DNA from: Verpa conica
Lineage: Eukaryota; Ascomycota; Pezizomycetes; Pezizales; Morchellaceae
Direction: 5' to 3'
DNA: 64,000 nucleotides
NCBI GenBank assembly: GCA_033030425.1
Contig: JAUFSD010000004.1
Coordinates: forward strand, 2,046,001 to 2,110,000
The notes beneath the pieces are model-generated. The model did not search any database. It saw nothing but the letters and a program-made list of their open reading frames with translations, and was not told the origin of the DNA. A program made the position numbers and the translations under genes. Of the stretch, positions 20,241 to 30,657 are shown piece after piece; within the stretch, counting starts at the first letter, position 1; every line of letters starts with the position of its first letter.

Positions 20241-22200
20241 TTTTGTGGTTTTGATTTTATATATGGATGTATTTCAAGAGGTGCAGGTGTGGTCTTGGTA
20301 GCAATGGGGGTGAGGGGACTGGGTCTTTATATGCTCGGCGGGTTTTTGAGAGTATAGCGAGAATAGATATAGAAAACTGACCGAAACTGCCTAAATATAT
20401 GTGCATAACGCTGTCGGTGACACAATAACGTGTAGACACGACGCCGGCAGATGCATCATATCTTTCCCTGTAGTGTAACAATTGTACAACACTCTGCACA
20501 AAGATTGCTGTACAACGCCAGTCTCGCAAATCTATTCCCTTATCGCAGAATTTATTTGTAGCTGAATATTATGCGCTGGAGAGATATATTAAATGACCCC
20601 AATACATACAGTGGGGTTAGGACCTCCGACTTTCCAAGGCCCCCACGCCTGATACTCTCGAGCACTGAGCTTGATTGTTTCTGGTACGATACTAAACTTA
20701 TCGAAGTACTGCTCTGAATGGCGCTGCTAGAGAGTTACTAGATATCACCTTATATATGAGAACCCTAACCCACGGTAGTAGTATATGTAATAGCCGAATG
20801 ATCCTGCGAGACCAGATACCCTGACGGATAACTATCACCACCCACCCCACTTGATCGAGAATCATTTCCTTCCCAGGCCATTGCCCTACTGTGAAGGGGA
20901 ATAAACCGGTTGAAGTCAGCATAAGATGCCATCCCCCAGGTATGGCCACTAATAGTAGGGAGTGTCTTTCTACCCATAGTATCTACCGGAGGTAATTGCC
21001 AAGAAAGTTATGGTATATTAGAGGTGTAGATACGAGAAATTTGTAACTTACCGAGGTAACCTCTATCATTGTCACGCTATCATTGTCACATGTATCCGCC
21101 GGGGTACATTCTCACAGTATGGCAGACCTAAGTCAAATACTGACTAAGGGTGCAGGTAAGTACTTGTATAAACTAAATTGGACTTGGGTAACCCTATCTA
21201 TGAAAAGCACCCATCACCACTATGCCATAGGCACATTTATATCACCAACCAAAACCGGCTCCTTAACGTCCCTAAAGGATTTTTTATATCAAAACCACGA
21301 AATTCGCACTCCATATGAACCAAAGACCAATACGTAGCTTATACTCTACATATTCGACCGCATTACTTAAGTGTACTAGTCACTACCGTCATTACTTTAC
21401 AGGGATAACAGGTGTACTAGTCACTACCGTCGCACTTATATCATCAATGAGGATCAATAGCCCTTCATGGGTTAGGTCCTTATTATGTAGCGCCGTGTAC
21501 AGATACTTCGCTATACAAATTCACCCTGGTCATGATCCCCTTTTTTTCTATAGAGGATTCCTGTCTCTACAGAGTACAGTGGTAGGGTTTTGTGCCGAGT
21601 TCCGGAGATGTAAGGGACCATTTTGAGAATGCAGGTACAGCGCGTAATAGGAAAAAGCAATTATTACCCCGGAGCACGCGAGGTGTCTCAGTACCCGGAT
21701 GTCTTAGCAGACATAAACATCTTTGGTACTTAGCAATGACGCTCCCAAGATGGGCTAGACTTGTATATAGGTGTGTTAGACCCACCTATTTCTCTAACCC
21801 AAAGGAATTTATGGTGTAGACCGAATATATTCTACTTTATATTGATCTGACTTGTTGAACTCGACGTGTTGTCTAAAAGACGAGCTCCCAATACAAAAGC
21901 CAAGAATTGCGCCTGGATCATATCATACCATTGAATTTTTTGGTTTTTCTCCCTAGGTACTCCTCGACCCAAGCTTATCACCACAAATAAAAACACAAAC
22001 AAAACAATTTTCCTTTACCCTTGTATCCGTTTTCTGTCTCTCCCTAGCCCTTAGTTTATTGATACTGTACGTACTAGCCTCCTAACAAGATCATGAAATA
22101 GTAGTTGACAAATAAAATGAAGCTTAAAAAACAGCTAACAACCATAATTTTAGGCCTGGTATAACCATCGGCCATAAAAGAGAACCCTATCTTATTTCCC
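20241..22200. other. Intergenic, possible exon only
   Basis: A minus-strand frame at 20977-20765 (ending in a Thr/Tyr-rich peptide) looks somewhat coding, with WGMASYADFNRFIPLHSRAM, but has no defined partners. A 20-bp direct repeat is at 21371-21431. Nothing else is supported. Confidence 0.35.
21371..21431. repeat. 20-bp direct repeat, period 41
   Basis: GTGTACTAGTCACTACCGTC occurs at 21371-21390 and again at 21412-21431. Confidence 0.8.
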
Positions 22201-23302
22201 TCACCCCTTTTTCCAGAATTCTCTAATGTCGACTGTTTTCTTTCCCTTGGGGCCACGAATAGCCCCCGGTGTCTGGCTCGAGCTTGTGGAACTTTGTCCC
22301 CCGTCACCTGTATCTACTGCCGGTGTTTTCTGGTGAGAATTAGACTTTGGACGCTTCCGCGACGCATTCCCGGAAGATTCAGTAGCGCTACTAGGCACAG
22401 CTTCCATTGTGTGAACCGGACCTCCATCATTAGCACTTCCAGACCTAATAGTGCTGCGAGTGCCTCCGTCGCGCTTCCGCTTGCTGCTTGGCCCGGCGAC
22501 TCCAGGCTCCTGTTCTGCGTCCTGTTCTCCGCTGTCTTCGGTCCTATCGGTCACCTCTGTTTCATCTGTGACTTGCATGTCGATCGCGCTATCTTCATGG
22601 TCCCCCGTAGTCTGGTTTTCCTCCGCTTCCCGAGGAACCACAGCAATCTCCGGAGCTGACTTCATGTAGAGATGTAACAAATTGTAAATTCTTCCCGCAA
22701 TATGATCTGGTAGACAAAATTTCTCCCCCGAGAGCCGAACATTCTTATGCAAAGCCTTTGCGCTATGAATGATAGCAACGACGGGATTGATAGTCGATAC
22801 CCTGCGCGGCGACTCCCTTAGTACTTCCTCAACCTTGTGGATGCCACTGGCACGGGTCTGGTATATTGTGAATTCGCGCTTTTCCCGAGCTCCGAGAAAT
22901 ATGGAGGGGAGAGTGCGCTTCAGTTTTTTGCCGTTTTGCGCGTAATGTTCGCGCTTAGCCTGGAAGTCCCTTTCGGTCTCGAGAAGGTCATTGAGGTCTG
23001 TAGGTATAAAGACCCACCCAGGTGAACTGCCGGAGAATCGTCGATAACAGCACTGGCAGAGGTTGAGGCGGTACTCTTCGATATCTGGAGTTTTCAAAAG
23101 CTTTATCTCGTAATATGTTTTAAGCTTATAACTATATGTCAGAATACCCCGCTCTATGAGTGTAGTATGGTGGGATTACCAGATCCTGATCATCCTCACT
23201 GATAATATTTATGGCCCACACGTCGCCGATATCTCCACAGAGCCAACACGGACTATCAGTCCTAACGGCCGTCTTGTCCTTTTTACTGGCTGTACGTGAC
23301 AT
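22201..23302 (-). CDS. HNH-nuclease-like protein, apparently degenerate (2 exons)
   Basis: Exon 1 starts at ATG 23302 with a basic leader and a first Cys pair (SPCWLCGDIGDVWAINIIS). An intron lies between about 23179 and 23110; the likeliest donor is 23179 (GTAATC) and the acceptor is uncertain. Exon 2 runs to 22201 with a second Cys pair (NLCQCCYRRF), PGWVFIPTDLNDLL, then a helical region and a long disordered tail with nuclear-type basic patches (SSKRKRD, SRKRPKS). Two CxxC pairs followed by PGWxFxPxDL are typical of a common fungal HNH family. Where members have Ala-His after the first pair, here Ala-Ile-Asn is seen, so the catalytic histidine may be missing. It could be a DNA-binding domesticated or pseudo-nuclease. 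Confidence 0.6.
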
Positions 23303-24101
23303 CGTCTAAGGTGTCTCAAGGGAAAGAAGCTTGTTGCAAGGTCTTAGAGCGAGTACCGAGAGGGCTGTTAATTTGTTTCTGTGTAGTGGTTGGGTAACGC
23401 GACGCGTACGTGTAATTTATGGGGGAGGGGCTGCCTGAAATATGGTGGGGCAAACTTGAGAATATGACCTGTCGTGTTACACTGATTACATATAGAATAG
23501 GATTGTTTTCTCGTCCATTCTGATGTCTTTAGAGGAAACGAGAGTGGGCAGCGCGACATGCTAATGTATTATGTCCTGGAAAGAAGCGGTATATCCTATA
23601 TTCTAATAATTACACCAGGCAGATTAGGTTCCCCTGCAAGACACAGTCTCAGAAGTCAAGAATATTCCGGGTATATACGAGTGACCATTCATACAGGGGT
23701 TCAAACCTTTTCCCATGTTAATACTACCGCTGTACTGGGTAAGAATGCTCCAAAGTATTACCCCTGCGCCATTCCGAGGATCTCGAATCTCAGACACCAA
23801 GCCCGATCGCATCTAAGACACAGAATCCTGGGCCAAGAGAGGATACCACCGGTGCAATCCCGGATATCAAGTGACTCACGCGCTTTAACCGCTCGTATCC
23901 TGGTGTCAATAGCGAACCCACTCGGCGCGTCTAGAGCTCGGAATTACCGCCTATACTCCTCAAGCGACCCTTTATAGCTCTCGCTATAAAACTGTAGGAT
24001 TTCTCATCTGTAGGTATTGCAACTCTCAATTTCCACGGTACTTGTACAGTGCACTTCTCATAACCAGTAATCTCACTCCTGGCCCTATTTTATACCACAT
24101 A
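23303..24101. other. Intergenic between divergent genes
   Basis: Shared 5' region of the HNH-like gene (minus) and the acidic protein gene (plus). Short frames on both strands are not supported. Confidence 0.45.
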
Positions 24102-25217
24102 ATGTCACTGTACTCCTCATCCACTCTTGATATCAAGCCCACCGCCGAGCGCGAGCCTGTCGCTGGTCACAATTCTACCGATGAAGTCGAATATGTCGCT
24201 GTTGAGGGACCTGCAAAGGAAAAAGAGTCCGTGGATGAAAAGAAACCCGCAGATAAACCTGAGCCCACAGATGAGCACGAATCAGCAGATGAACACGAGT
24301 CCGCAAATGAGCATAAATCCACTAACAAACACGATGACGACTCCTCCAGCGAAGAAGAAGAAGAAGAGCACGGCTTGCTCGCGGACTACGAAGCCAGCCT
24401 TCCCAATGACCCCGTCGAACTCGCAGCACACCTTGCCGAGGAAGACCAGAAATACCAGGAAAAACTAATGAAAACCTACGGCACCACCGACTACGACAAG
24501 ATCCTCGCGATAGACATGAAGAAGCTTGCAGAACTCAGGGCCGTCACCGCTGCGCGCCCAAAGCGCGATGAGGTGATTGTGAGGATTGCAAAGTCCATGA
24601 TGCATAACCAAAAATTGTGGGGGTTCGTTGGATACCGTGTCATTGATGAAGAGGAGCGTTGGGAGAGATTTAGAGAGGGATTTATGAAAGAGATGAAGGA
24701 GCAGGTCAGTGAGTCTGGTGGAGAGGAGCAGGTGGATATGATGAGGTTTGAGTGGGTCAATTTGGAGGTTGGGACCGGGAATGCAGTGGAGATGGCGAGA
24801 AGGTATGTTTATTCAATATTCCCTTTGTTAGTTTATTCCACTCACCAACGTTATAATCGCGCCAGCCACTTCAAAGCCCACCCCACAACCCTCTTCAACG
24901 AGATGTTCATCCTCATCACCCCCGCCGCTCTCGCCTCCAATATCGACCCCCCCGCCGAACCAATCAGCAAAAAACGCAAGTACCGCTCACTTCCCTACGT
25001 CGTCGCCGTCGACCCTGAGTACGACCCCGACTGTGAAGAAGGTAGTTATGAAGGCCTAGAGGATGGCTACGATGGTACTATCTATATACATACTTCAGTG
25101 CTACTGAGTGAGTTTATTACGTCCTTCAGTACGGAGGGGGGAGCGTCGGGGATGGATGAGTTGGCGGTGGCGACGTTAGGGAGGAAAGGGAGGCGGGGTG
25201 TGTGGGATGGTATTTAA
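24102..25217 (+). CDS. Acidic hypothetical protein with Glu/His-rich repeats
   Basis: I start at ATG 24102 (MSLYSSSTLD), since the upstream extension has no ATG. An intron at about 24803-24865 (GTATGT..GCCAG, 63 nt) is probable; being a multiple of three without stops, its retention would also keep the frame. Without it the protein is about 350 residues. The first 90 residues are disordered and repetitive (units like DEHESADEHESANEHKS), ending in a DDDSSSEEEEEE acidic run. A helical central part follows (residues ~100-230), then a C-terminal region with a basic patch (SKKRKY) and an acidic stretch. No family recognised. A nuclear or chromatin-associated role would be a guess from composition only. 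Confidence 0.65.
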   Translation: MSLYSSSTLDIKPTAEREPVAGHNSTDEVEYVAVEGPAKEKESVDEKKPADKPEPTDEHESADEHESANEHKSTNKHDDDSSSEEEEEEHGLLADYEASLPNDPVELAAHLAEEDQKYQEKLMKTYGTTDYDKILAIDMKKLAELRAVTAARPKRDEVIVRIAKSMMHNQKLWGFVGYRVIDEEERWERFREGFMKEMKEQVSESGGEEQVDMMRFEWVNLEVGTGNAVEMARRYVYSIFPLLVYSTHQRYNRASHFKAHPTTLFNEMFILITPAALASNIDPPAEPISKKRKYRSLPYVVAVDPEYDPDCEEGSYEGLEDGYDGTIYIHTSVLLSEFITSFSTEGGASGMDELAVATLGRKGRRGVWDGI

Positions 25218-26086
25218 GTATTCTTTTAATGATGATATATCTTTTCATGTATATATGATTTGCCTGGGTTATAATTGTGCCCTCGAATGGGTTTTCTGTC
25301 TGGGGTAGTTTCTTTCCGGGGGTGTAGGGTTAGGGTTACCTATCACTTTCAGAATTAGAAATTATAGCACGATAGCGGTTGAGCGACTATGTATTATTAG
25401 TAGAATAAACTCCTGAATCATCGCCAGGTCTGTTATCTTTATTTTCATGATCACCGATTACGGCTGCGTCTCTAACCCTCACTCGGCTCTTCGATCCTTT
25501 TACGAGCGCCTTTGTAAGCAGCTTCCAGTCAAAGATATCTGCTACCTTTGCACTATCGACATATATTATTGGTATTCTACTACGTAATGGTCGAAGGTGT
25601 GAACTCCCGCTGCACGCATTGCTTCAGCTTATCTCTACATACTAGGGCCATACTCAACTCAAACCAGAACCTACAAATATTCATATATCTGGATTCCGCT
25701 GCCACACCAATAAACTGCATAACCTATATTTGGGTGGTAAGTTCTCTCCTAGGTGGTGCTGTTAGGTTGTTCCCGCAGTTGAGTCTGCGATACCTGGGAA
25801 AATACGGGGAGTGCGGGGGGGAGCAGCACTCCTAGGCGAGAACCCTTTCTTGCCATGCACACGATATCGTACGGCAGGTGGAACCACAAAGACCATGTTT
25901 AAAAGCTGTTATACAGGTGATTGAACCTCTCTCTAAGCCGTCTAAAAGTCTACGATGGGCTAGAGACTACGTCCTACCCTAGATCGAACCTCCAAAGGTC
26001 CAATATCTACCCTGAACATCACACCATAAAAAACCAGCATAATGAAATAATAATAAAAAAGTTGACAGAACCACGTCTGAATCACC
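25218..26086. other. Intergenic, no supported gene
   Basis: Contains TAGGGTTAGGGTTA at 25325-25338. Frames at 25548-25835 and 25921-26118 have no protein character. Confidence 0.45.
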
Positions 26087-27844
26087 CTACAAATGCGGCC
26101 AATAATCACTCCACCTAGGAGTCGAGTATGATCCCTCGGGAAGCCTGCGTAGGCTTAGAAAACACTCCACTGTAACAAATAGACAACAAAAGAAATAGAA
26201 ATAGCAAAATACCCAGCCAACAATACAAGCAAAAGCTCTTATATAATAAATGGAACCCTTTTCCCCATGACCGTCCTCCGTACCTTTTAATCCTTGTGCC
26301 GTCATCTCAAACTTCATTCCCCTACCATCTTCATCCAGCGTCTCTATAACCTTCCGTATCCACGATACGTCTGCAAAGCGAAGCTCCCAAAAGGCTTTGA
26401 GTAAACGCATCTCAAAACACTTGCCTTGTATGAGAATGATACAAACCGAGGGTATGAGACATAACCCTATGGAACAAATCCGCCAAAGCCAACGTTCGGA
26501 TCCCGTAGGAAACTGAAAGTCCCATGCAGCCGCATGAAGGCCACCGTTTAGCGCAGCCAAGATCCCCCCAAGCACCATACTCGAATCAAAGGCGTATTCT
26601 AAGATGTCGTAAAGACACTTGTACAAGATAAAGCTAATACTATCTTTACGCTGTTCAGCAATAAAAAAGCGATTAACCAGAAACTCATGGCAGTCCTCCG
26701 GGTGTGGTAGTTGCAGATGGACGTCTTTCCAGTTATTTTTGTTTCTCTTATGCTTTTCAGACACCGCCCAATTCGCTGGAGGTTGTCTTAACCTAATCTG
26801 TAGAGGCTCGTTGATGTCCAGAGGCTTGTCCCACCAGTAATAATATGTAATGATCGCCCACCCCGCTTGAATAACAACATGAACTTCAAGCAAAGTAACT
26901 GGCAAGTTTCCGGCCTTTCGTGCAAGGCACTGTACTATCAACCAAAGAACCTGAACGCAGACAAGGAACTTTGCAAGATTGTTGGCGTTTCCTTTATCCG
27001 TGATAACGTCTTTGGAGAAGGCTTTGTCATCGACATCAATGTAACCAGCCCGCAGGTACCGTTCGAAGCCGTGAGGTGTTAGAGTATAAGTAAAGGAGGA
27101 TGCATCATCTTTCTCCGGTACATATGTTGAACTATAGTTGGGGTTCCGTTTGCGCGTGGGACGGTTATTTGCCCACTGAGATGGGTCGAGTAAGATTGAT
27201 GTATCGGTGGGGTATATAGGATACTCCCCCTGAGTGACTCCCGGTGTGTTGATAGCATGGTCCTCAATAACTAGAGTGGCTTTGTTTGTTTTCTTACCAG
27301 AGCCGTTTGGCTTCTCAATGAGATCAGGTTCCACAGCATTGGTGACAACAAACCCCCCCATAAGCAAGAAGAAACCTCCCACCATACCCATCTTATCATC
27401 AAAGCTCCCAGGTTTAATTCTTCTGCGGCCTCTCCCGGTTCCGGCATAGTGGCACCAAATTTCCTGAAGCTCCTTGGCCTTCTTTCTTTGGCCGTACGCA
27501 GACATTATAATAATCTCAGGGACGAAAACAGCACAAACCATGCAAAAGCACTTGTACACAAATTGAGGGGCGATAAGCATGTAGAGGAGTCTAAGAGGCT
27601 TGGATGTTTCGTATCTCTCCCTCTTACTTAGCGCATTCGGGATCACGTTCGGGTGCGATGCAGACCAAACACAGAGACAAAAGGTAGCGATACAACTTGA
27701 GACGAGGCGAAACGTCCCACGTCCTACCGGTTCCGGAACGAACCCTGAATGAGAGGTAGTACCGTTCATGGCTATTGGGACTGATGCGGCATGAACGAGG
27801 ACTGCATCATATGCAAGGAATATCCAGCAGAGGATGCGTTCCAT
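26087..27844 (-). CDS. Fungal-specific multipass membrane protein, copy 1 (585 aa)
   Basis: Intronless, ATG at 27844. A cleavable signal or first helix (residues 1-20) precedes FVPEPVGRGTFRLVSSCIATFCLCVW, then helices near 90-110 (FVYKCFCMVCAVFVPEIIIM), 150-170, 290-310, 330-350, 430-450, 455-480 and a last pair near 535-565. The C-terminus is SLRRLPEGSYSTPRWSDYWPHL. Motifs GRGT..L..SC..T..LC.W..SHPN, FVPEII, and LP-G-Y..W..Y.PH(L/F) define a large fungal family with no assigned function. Its paralogue in this window is at 46.5-47.8 kb, 153 residues shorter. The extra length lies mainly in a soluble region between helices 3 and 4 (PTRKRNPNYSSTYVPEKDD) and in a longer helix-rich middle. Likely plasma membrane or ER. 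Confidence 0.82.
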   Translation of the reverse strand: MERILCWIFLAYDAVLVHAASVPIAMNGTTSHSGFVPEPVGRGTFRLVSSCIATFCLCVWSASHPNVIPNALSKRERYETSKPLRLLYMLIAPQFVYKCFCMVCAVFVPEIIIMSAYGQRKKAKELQEIWCHYAGTGRGRRRIKPGSFDDKMGMVGGFFLLMGGFVVTNAVEPDLIEKPNGSGKKTNKATLVIEDHAINTPGVTQGEYPIYPTDTSILLDPSQWANNRPTRKRNPNYSSTYVPEKDDASSFTYTLTPHGFERYLRAGYIDVDDKAFSKDVITDKGNANNLAKFLVCVQVLWLIVQCLARKAGNLPVTLLEVHVVIQAGWAIITYYYWWDKPLDINEPLQIRLRQPPANWAVSEKHKRNKNNWKDVHLQLPHPEDCHEFLVNRFFIAEQRKDSISFILYKCLYDILEYAFDSSMVLGGILAALNGGLHAAAWDFQFPTGSERWLWRICSIGLCLIPSVCIILIQGKCFEMRLLKAFWELRFADVSWIRKVIETLDEDGRGMKFEMTAQGLKGTEDGHGEKGSIYYIRAFACIVGWVFCYFYFFCCLFVTVECFLSLRRLPEGSYSTPRWSDYWPHL

Positions 27845-28566
27845 CCGAACGTTTATAGCCGTCGGAATGTTGAAAAACAGGCGAGTACGCCTCCCCGGAG
27901 TGGTGGCTTGGTAAATATAGGTAGGAACTATTGCTATTAGTTTTAGTATTTTCCCTCACGGGAGCTACATGGTAAGCTGACCTAAGTTGTCCGTTGGGCG
28001 AGAGGGGTTCTCTGACGCTGGTGATTTACCAAAATAGGACACGTTTCGTGCAATATCCAGCCCCCGCGGCGGTTGATTTGAGTCAGAGGAGTATGTAACA
28101 CCTAATCCTAATGTCAGATCCATCTTTATCAAGAAATTTTCTATGTACTCAGAAATACCGCTATAAACTCTAGAGAACGACCAAATCACTAGCCGACAGG
28201 GTTTACTGGGATATTTGTTGCTAATAAGCTGCTACCGGAGAAAGCTCGATTACTCTAGTTGCCCGAATAAATTCTACTATGGTAAAGACCGTGTAGATAG
28301 GTATACAGCTATTGCAGGAAGCACCTATAGACCCTGGGGAATAGTCTGTTTGATATCTGAAGCTTAGTTGTAGGTGTAGAAGAGATATTTTGGCTTACTT
28401 GAAGAGACGAATCTTAAACGCCGGAAGAATGGGGGCGTTTGAGCTACCGAGGCGCCCTTAAGCATCTTAATTATGGTCAGTCTGGTCTAAAATACTGGTA
28501 AGTCAACGAGCCTGCTGCGATCCTGATAAGGAGAAGCAGGTTTGCTGGCTCCGGTAGAATTATTCC

Positions 28567-28835
28567 GAAAACAGGGGTTAGCGAGGAAGGTTTTTTGGTC
28601 AGTGCTCACTACTAGGATCTTCATTGAGAATATCAAGTCCAATCAGGTCCCTGAGTAGTGGCGCGTTTTTACCGGAAACTGTGTCGTTGGCCACTAGTAG
28701 ATTTAATGTGTAAGTACGCCACTCTAGCCACAGAGCAAGGGCTCGCAATATCAGCCCATTAGAAAAGTGCCAGCTTTTTACGACTCGTGAATGGCTGACC
28801 TGCCCATACCTTTTACTGGTGAGACACTGAAGCAA
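28567..28835 (-). repeat. Relic copy A of a dispersed element
   Basis: Contains ACAGGGGTTAGCGAG (28570-28584), found again at 37653-37667, with weaker similarity extending about 60 nt downstream. The minus-strand peptide LLRDLIGLDILNEDP resembles SLQDLPTDFILREYY encoded at 33.7 kb. Confidence 0.4.
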
Positions 28836-30416
28836 GGGTAGCTGGCAAGGATCTGCTGCCAGAGTGTTGTGGCCAATTCCATCACCAGAGTCTTCGCCAA
28901 AAACCTAAAGAGCGAATAGAAATACTAAATCACATGTCTCACGTTTCTCGATTTTTTTTTTTTGCTAGTCGCGCTGTATGTATCGCTGAAATCTTTGCCG
29001 AGAATGTGAGAAGCTAATCAAGGCCCGAATCTCGAATTTTACGTTTCCCGATCGCACAACGTTTTGTCGCGATTACTACGATCTTGATCATTTCCCGATC
29101 ACAATCGTCGACGTTTCCTGCAATTATACCCGGAATAGCTGATAGGGTATGGGCTAAGGTGGCACTTGAGGAACTCGGCTTGAGACTTTTGCTCCGCTAT
29201 TCAGTCCTCAAGAGAGAACCCCATTATATGCTCCTAAGAGTTACATTAGACATACCCTATGGGGTTAAAAATACCGAAAATCTCGCCCGGGAGTCTATAG
29301 CAGCGTAGTCTAACTGAGTTGACGACACACCACCAGCCCTCTACCTTACCCCATCGGGGAGATCTTTTTACCATTTCGTTTGGTGTAGATAGGTATCTAA
29401 TCCCTAAATAAAGTAGAGGATAGGGGAGAATTAGGGCCAGCACAATCTAAGGCTCACCTATTAGTTATTGGAGGTAAAGTATATAGTTCAGCCCACTCTT
29501 GGCACTGTCTTGGTGTCCATGCTACCACCGTCAACTCAGTGAGACCGCGCTGCTATAGACGACACTCAGAGTGTAGATAACTCATTGGTAACACCTATCA
29601 GCATCATATAATTCAAGGTACTTAGGTTTTCTTAGGATCTTATAACCCTATCTACTACGCGTTTCAGAAGTGGGTCCTCATTACTGTATCTAATCAAGCT
29701 GTGCATCCAAGCCACCTCTACGTGTCGCGGCATGTCCTGTCGCTGTTCTAACCGACGGGTAAGTCGCCCTATCCACCAGAAAATCCCAATGGGGCGCCCA
29801 ACCAAAAAATCACCGGTTATAGTGTATGTGTAACTGAATGGGTGCCTAATTGATAAGATCTAATACAGTAACAGTATAAGTCGCCCCTGGAGGATACTCA
29901 TTAAGCCCATTATGAAAGCTAATTTCAGTAAGGGAAATACCCAAAATAATGTCTATTTCCAAGCACAAATATTCCATATACTATCTACTACCAATTAGGG
30001 AACCGCTTAATAGACCTGTATCCTCTGTAGGTGAGCCAGGCCAAGTTAAATAACCATATACCTACGGTAACTCTACAAGGTGTATTCTGCTACATGGTAT
30101 GAGGTTGGGGTATGTTCCGGTATAGCTGTTGTCTGTTGGATGGGGCACCCCATTCGGTTATCCTGGTGGGTACCTATGGATCGGTTAGAATATCGCTGTG
30201 TAACGCTCATAGGCAAGAGAAATTCTATTAGGTGAGATACAGAAACCCTCAGCTGAGTTCTTGGGCAAAATAAAATGGGCTTGCATGAAATTTAGCACTG
30301 GTATCGGTGCCCCACTTCCTTCGTTGGTTATGGTGCATAAATTTCAGGTGAAAAACTTTTGCTATCATGGGACATACCTTATTTTTTAGTATCCAGCAAA
30401 GGAGGGAATGTGTAGC

Positions 30417-30430
30417 GGGGGGGGGGGGGG
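30417..30430. repeat. Run of 14 G
   Basis: Uninterrupted homopolymer in non-coding sequence; length may vary or be mis-assembled. Confidence 0.85.
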
Positions 30431-30657
30431 TGAGAATGATACCCAGGTACTCCCATTTTGCTCCATCTACACCTCTCAATTATGAGAGCTGGAGTAGTAT
30501 AAATATGTAGCTGTCTACCCACTTGGCTCCTAAAAACCCCAAGAGAACATCTCTTCCACCCTCATATTCAAGAGAATACCTCTGCTATATTTACTACTCA
30601 GCGAATTATTTTTCCATATCTACCACACACACATAATCACTTCGGCAGGTACGCAAC

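Larger units (their letters stand above)
27845..30657. other. Intergenic, repeat relics
   Basis: No intact gene. A minus-strand stretch at 28599-28835 resembles sequence at 33.7 and 37.6 kb (listed as relic copies). A 14-G run is at 30417-30430. TTTCCCGATC recurs near 29045 and 29092. Small frames elsewhere are unsupported. Confidence 0.45.

Noticed and set aside
24127..24468. 113-codon Met/Ser/Asn-rich plus frame
   Set aside because: Alternative frame over the Glu/His repeat region of the acidic protein at 24102-25217; the composition is a by-product of the repeats.
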